Below, piece by piece: positions 59,543 through 64,000 of a stretch of 64,000 nucleotides of DNA. The notes below the pieces were generated by a model. It saw only the letters and a program-made list of their open reading frames with translations. It did no database searches and had not been told where the DNA came from. This DNA is from Strigamia acuminata (taxonomy: Eukaryota > Arthropoda > Chilopoda > Geophilomorpha > Linotaeniidae). Every line of letters begins with the position of its first letter. The stretch's first letter is position 1. The stretch is taken from assembly GCA_949358305.1 (NCBI GenBank), contig OX442314.1, positions 9,789,060-9,853,059 on the forward strand, written 5' to 3'. The translations under genes were made by a program, and so were the position numbers.

Positions 59543-62500
59543 ATGTCAGACCAAGATGAACAATCCGCGTCTGATAACGAGCGACCTACGCTCGAAAAGG
59601 GAAAACGGACCTCCGACTATAACTTAAGGTCGGGCGGCCCGGTTCCCGAACAATCCGCGAAGGCGAAAGCCCGAGCGAATCGGAGGAAAGCAAAGGCGCA
59701 GAAAGAGGAAGCAGCTGCTTCGCTTGAGGCCCTAACCGAGCCCGAGCGAGAGCCGCTCTCCTCAAATATGCCCTTTGTCGAAGATACCGATACGGAAGTC
59801 CTAGAAAATCAAGAAGAAATTCGCGATACAACAACAGGACGAGTGCCGATACTGGTAGCCGAGGAGAAGACGGAAACTCCGAGGCGAACAACCACAGTCG
59901 ACAGCAACCCATCACCAGCACAAAGCCACCATTCGGCCCCCTTAAATGAAACTCCGGCGAGAAACACGAGCGGGACCCCGATGGCCTCCCGTGCCTCGGC
60001 GAGACCTGCCCCTGTTTCCCCCGAGGTAGCCCATTTAATTCACCTATCACAACAAGCGGCCCGACTGAAAGCAGTAACCGATATTCCGCCGGGAACGTCA
60101 GTTTGGGACTCGATTACTATACTCACTAAAGCGATTTGCGCAGCACAGGCCCCGACGCCGGTCGCAAGACCAGCGGCGGAGACGCCTGTAGCACAAGAAA
60201 CGCCGAGTGACGTAGGTAACTTCGTGCCCGATCCTCACAAAGCCCTTCACGAATCTCGGGAGAAAGCCCGAGAAGAATCGAGGCAGGAAACGATAAATCG
60301 TCAGCGTAGAGTGAGCGCTGAGAGGAGAGAACTTTGGAACGAGGAAGAGGAACGACTACAGCGGGAAAAAAGGACCACGGAGAGAACGGAAGAAATGGTG
60401 CAAGAAATAAGGGAAGAGCAGGAAGCAAAAATACGAAGAGAATGGAATAATACAGTAGAAGGAAGGCACAGAGAAGCCCAAGACTACGAAGACCAATTCC
60501 GAGCCCTCCTGGCCCAACGAAAAGCCGAGAAATTGCAGAAACTGAGAGAAGAAGCTCAGCGGCAACACCAGAAGTGGGAAGAACAGTACCACGAAAGGAT
60601 GAAAGCCGCAAGAGCAAGGAGAGAAAAGGAGCAATTTCGTGAAGAACAAGAAGAATGGGAGCGGTACAGATGGACTGACGAGTACCAAGCTAAGAAAAAA
60701 GAAATAATTGACGAGCAAAAACGATGGGAAGCCGAAAATTGGGAAAAGGAAACAGAGAAATTCCAAAGAGAGTACGGACAGGACGTTTCGGAGAGAAAGA
60801 AAAAAGAGGATCCGAAAGCGGACAAAGAGCCCACCAGCGGTTCAAACGCCGAAACAAAAAAGAGGAAGTCACAGGAAGACGACCAACCGGATAGAAAATC
60901 CAGAAACCGTAACCCCTCGAAACGATCCGAAAGAAGCGCCGCAATCGACGCGTTACTTAACAAGAAGAACGCGAATAAGGACCGCGAGCGCCCAGAAAGC
61001 GAAGAGAATAAATGGCATTCTTTTTACGGGAGCAGCGACGAAAAGGAGCCGCCGCCCTCCGGAGGCTCGAAGAAATCACGGGATGGCGAAGAAGTCCCCC
61101 CGAAGGGGCCAAGAGACCACCCACAAGGCGACCCTTCCGACCCCTCTGATTCATCGGACGACGACGACCAAAGTCGACCGTCATCCGGATCGCACCGAGA
61201 GAGCCGCGGCAGCAACCAGCACCATTCGGACCGACCGAATGCCTCCAACCGATCTTCGCACAGCTCTCGCCCTTCCATACCGGAGGGGAATTTCCAGGAC
61301 TCTGCCGGCCGACAGTATACCATGGCTGAGCTGGGACGTGCCTTACTGAACTCTTTCTGAAAGGAAGGGATCGACTTAGGCCACCCAGGCGACGAACATA
61401 ATCGCGCCGGTGAAAGGGTCAAACGCAAATATGGCGTACGTAACGAACCCGCTGCCGAAGCCACGGGTAATATCCGATGGCAACACTACGTGCAGACGCG
61501 ATTCGACGGTTCGTGGAAAGCGGGAGACCGCTTCCTCGACGAAGTAATGAGAATTAAGAAAGCTACAAAGGCGACCGTCGCCGATATGCTTACACACGGT
61601 CTAGTGGAACTAACCACTGGATCAGCCCGCGAGTGGTACCAAGGGCTGAAAAATCCGACCTGGGACGACTTTCTCGTCCGTTTCGACCTTCGATACGGCG
61701 AGACACCCGACGAGATCAGCAACAAATTGCGTGGCCTCCGTCAAGCCCCAGGTGAAACACTCGCCGACTACGACGCTCGAGCAAAATTACTCTTCGCCCG
61801 AGCACCGTACGAAATTAACCCTGCCGGGTTTACGATGATTTTCTATGGGGGATTGTCAGCACATTCACAACGAATATTGCTGGACATGCGTGCTCCCCGC
61901 ACTGGCAACTATCGGGATGTCAGTAATTATCTCCTAACCAATACGCTGGAGATAGAACAAAGATACTACGCCTCACTGCCACCCGAAGAGGCGGAAGCCC
62001 ACGAAAAGCGACTGATAACCAGCGCCGAACGCCACAAAGCTTCCGAGAAACTAATGAGACCGAGCGAATACCTCAGCGGCATAATGAGCCTCACTGAGGC
62101 GTCTTCGGGACGGACGTTGACACCAAAAACCGGTATAACGCTCCCAAGCAACCCGATTGCTGCCCCAAAGAAAGCTCCGACGACTACGGCGATGCAGGTG
62201 ACCTCGACTGACTTAGCCACCTCGGCAAAAGCAGAAGAAGCGTCACCTCCCGCGGCGGTCGCCGAGCCGACAGAGGAATCAAGCGATGAAGACGACCTGC
62301 ACGAACACCTCGAAAACTTATCGACGGGGTGCGACGACCAAGGCCCGTACCTTCATCACGCGCACCGAGCGCTAGCCATCACCCAATTCAGAGCACACGC
62401 CCGAGCCACCAAGGAAAAAGGGGCGCCGGGCCTAAAAAGACGGTTCCCAACAGCATTCGTCCCGAAAAAACCGGGTTTCACACCCACGGGCGACAAAAGC

Positions 62501-62662
62501 AACATCAAATGCTACAGCTGTGGGGAATACGGCCATTATTCCGACAAATGCGAAAAAACGGCCAAAATCACTAGTGAAACGCAGACTATGATGAAGATGA
62601 TGGCCGAGTTAAATATCGCCCTGGCAAAAAACTGCCAAGCGCAGGCGTCGTCGAAGAAATAG
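59543..62662 (+). CDS. Gag of the large Gypsy element, with one in-frame TGA
   Basis: The ATG at 59543 opens 605 codons to TGA at 61358-61360, and the same frame then continues open to TAG at 62660-62662. The first part is charged: an acidic, Pro-rich N-terminus, then a long Glu/Arg/Lys/Gln-rich helix (about residues 235-430) expected to form a coiled coil, then a Ser/Asp/Arg-rich linker. The part after the TGA is the capsid (the WQHYVQTRFDGSW start and REWYQGL are typical of Gypsy gag) and a CCHC knuckle at 62510-62551. The TGA separates the coiled-coil region from the capsid, so it is either a disabling mutation or a read-through point. Coding is clearly conserved on both sides. Confidence 0.85.
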
Positions 62663-64000
62663 AATCGACTTCGTCTGCGAAAGCCGAGGAAATAAAAAGA
62701 AGAAGAAATTCCATACTGGACCTGCCGATCACGCCATACTTGATGCCCAAATCAAGGACCGAGCCCAGTCCGCACCAGAGAAGGAAGAAAAAGTGACGCT
62801 GAGAGGCATGCAAGTGAGGACGGAGAGCAAGACAGACGGCAATTGGGCCGAACTCCCGTTTGACCTAGACGTCGTACCGCAAAAATTGCGAGTATTTCAC
62901 TGCAATGTCTCGAAGTCACATTGCGAGACGCTCTGCATGTTGCCAGTGACGATTGAAAACCAAAAGTTACTGGGACTATTAGATTCCGGAGCGGATCGTT
63001 CCTTCATATCCGAAGATCTAGTCGAGAGCCTAGACATCGAAGATAAAATGATGAAAGTGAACGAGAATGTGGAATTACTCACGGCTAATGGCTATGTAAA
63101 GCCAAGAGGCGTAATAAAAATCACCATCGATTGGAGGGGAGGGAACCTATCCCACCCCTTCCTGGTGCTGCCATCCCACGACAAAGTGTTCCTCCTCGGA
63201 ATAGACATCATGGCTAAACTAAAAATACAGCCAAATCCGATAACAAGATCGTGGAATTGGATAAGCCCCGAAGGTGAAAGGCCCGTTCCAGTAGTACCCC
63301 AAAAATTACTGGACGAGGCCCAAGATAAGGAGGACTACGAGAGAGGACTGCGAAAATTCGTACAGGACTACGATTTCGTAGCCTTCGCTCTGGAATTGCA
63401 AAGAAGCAACATGGTGGACACATTGGTAGAGGAAGCCGCTCTACAAGTCAACGAAGCATCGTTATTACGACGAGTACTCCGCAAACACGAGAGAATCCTC
63501 ACCAAAACGCCCGAAAGGACGACCGAAGCCGTACACGAGATCGTACTGACGACGGACAAACCGATTCGCGTGCCATACAAGGGGATGAATCCCCAAAAAC
63601 GGGACATAGTGACCCAGATGTGTCAAGACATGCTCGATAAGGGCATCGTCACAGAAGCATTGGGCGAATACGCGATGAGGATCGTCCTGGTAATGCGACC
63701 CGGCTCCGAGCCTCGCTTGTGTATCGACTACCGCCCGCTCAATGCGATAACGGTGATAGACCCGATACAGATGCCCTCCATCGAAGCAATTCTCCGAGAG
63801 CTGGCTCCATTTAATTGGGTGACCACCATGGACCTGTCAAAAGGGTACTGGCAGGTCGAACTCCGACCCGAAGATAAACTAAAGACCGCGTTTTACTCGC
63901 CTATAGGGCGACTGATGTTCAACGTGATGCCATTCGGACTAGTGAACGCACCAAGCACGTTCCAAAAGTTAATCGAGAGCGTCCTCGGGGATATGCTACA
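62613..64000 (+). CDS. Protease-reverse transcriptase polyprotein (Gypsy pol), partial
   Basis: Open from after the TAA at 62610 to the window end, overlapping gag by about 50 bases in a different frame (one base forward of gag). The retropepsin motif LLDSGADRS is at 62976-63002, with the second motif LLGIDIMAK near 63195. The RT finger and palm follow: CIDYRPLNAI near 63722, MDLSKGYWQVEL near 63829 and MPFGLVNAPSTFQ near 63929. The catalytic YxDD box, RNase H and integrase would lie beyond the window. No stop or frameshift is seen in the visible 460 codons. Confidence 0.92.
   Translation, partial: MSPWQKTAKRRRRRRNRIDFVCESRGNKKKKKFHTGPADHAILDAQIKDRAQSAPEKEEKVTLRGMQVRTESKTDGNWAELPFDLDVVPQKLRVFHCNVSKSHCETLCMLPVTIENQKLLGLLDSGADRSFISEDLVESLDIEDKMMKVNENVELLTANGYVKPRGVIKITIDWRGGNLSHPFLVLPSHDKVFLLGIDIMAKLKIQPNPITRSWNWISPEGERPVPVVPQKLLDEAQDKEDYERGLRKFVQDYDFVAFALELQRSNMVDTLVEEAALQVNEASLLRRVLRKHERILTKTPERTTEAVHEIVLTTDKPIRVPYKGMNPQKRDIVTQMCQDMLDKGIVTEALGEYAMRIVLVMRPGSEPRLCIDYRPLNAITVIDPIQMPSIEAILRELAPFNWVTTMDLSKGYWQVELRPEDKLKTAFYSPIGRLMFNVMPFGLVNAPSTFQKLIESVLGDML
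62626..62632 (+). promoter_or_regulatory. Candidate -1 ribosomal frameshift heptamer
   Basis: A_AAA_AAC in the gag frame (GCA AAA AAC), ten codons before the gag stop. A -1 slip enters a frame open to TGA at 62794-62796 (54 codons, coding-like). The protease frame is one further step of -1, so this site alone does not join gag to pol. Confidence 0.4.

Larger units (their letters stand above)
58630..64000 (+). mobile_element. Gypsy (Metaviridae) LTR retrotransposon, 5' part, cut by window end
   Basis: LTR, primer-binding site, gag, protease and the first half of reverse transcriptase follow in canonical order. The Gypsy-type RT motifs (DYRPLN, MDLSKGYWQ, MPFGLVNAP) are in frame. The 3' half and second LTR lie beyond 64000. 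Confidence 0.95.

Noticed and set aside
60126-60963. Long minus-strand frames within gag of the large Gypsy element
   Set aside because: Leu/Ser/Phe-rich antisense of the Glu/Arg-rich coiled-coil coding region.

Overview
The window is eukaryotic and most likely from an arthropod; the species cannot be fixed from sequence alone. It is AT-rich, has spliceosomal introns with GT..AG ends, and carries Metaviridae (Gypsy) LTR retrotransposons, a hAT element, TA-target MITEs and a DUF4817-type transposon fragment. It also holds an intron-rich DNA polymerase eta gene and a three-exon gene for a secreted six-cysteine (knottin-type) peptide of the kind typical of arachnids and some other arthropods. 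POLH introns are short, which fits a compact genome better than a large-genome spider.

Bases 1-48694 are one tandem array of 7.64-kb units: five complete units plus a sixth, terminal unit. The array runs off the left edge, so its true length is unknown. The complete units are almost identical (a handful of SNPs and one 6-bp deletion). Each carries: a minus-strand three-exon knottin precursor gene; three related plus-strand copies (A, B, C) of an unrecognised gene family (B and C have a short intron inside a Trp codon, a hydrophobic N-terminal segment and a polar Thr/Ser/Asn/Gln-rich tail, while A is decayed); a 221-bp MITE with TA target duplication; a 20-bp minisatellite; and an internally duplicated 0.45-kb block. 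Unit 4 has a 1479-bp hAT element inside copy A, itself invaded by a 747-bp inverted-repeat element. The terminal unit is divergent. It lacks the MITE (a clean empty site), is split by a 2670-bp gag-pro-only Gypsy element, and its copy B does not stop where the array copies do but runs on for about 1000 codons, with one in-frame TAA, into a region with a degenerate retroviral-type integrase.

Bases 51633-52486 are a Gypsy LTR without a primer-binding site. 52487-53719 is sparse sequence with a second copy of the MITE. 53720-56480 is a complete ten-exon DNA polymerase eta gene on the minus strand; its exons sum to 1824 nt (607 codons plus stop). 56481-58629 is intergenic with transposon debris. 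From 58630 to the right edge lies the 5' part of a Gypsy element: LTR, tRNA-Pro type primer site, long gag broken by one in-frame TGA, then protease and reverse transcriptase in a different frame, cut off by the window inside RT.

The one clear cellular housekeeping gene is POLH. The most notable feature is the amplified array, in which every unit carries an intact-looking secreted cysteine-knot peptide gene next to an undescribed family of small spliced genes.
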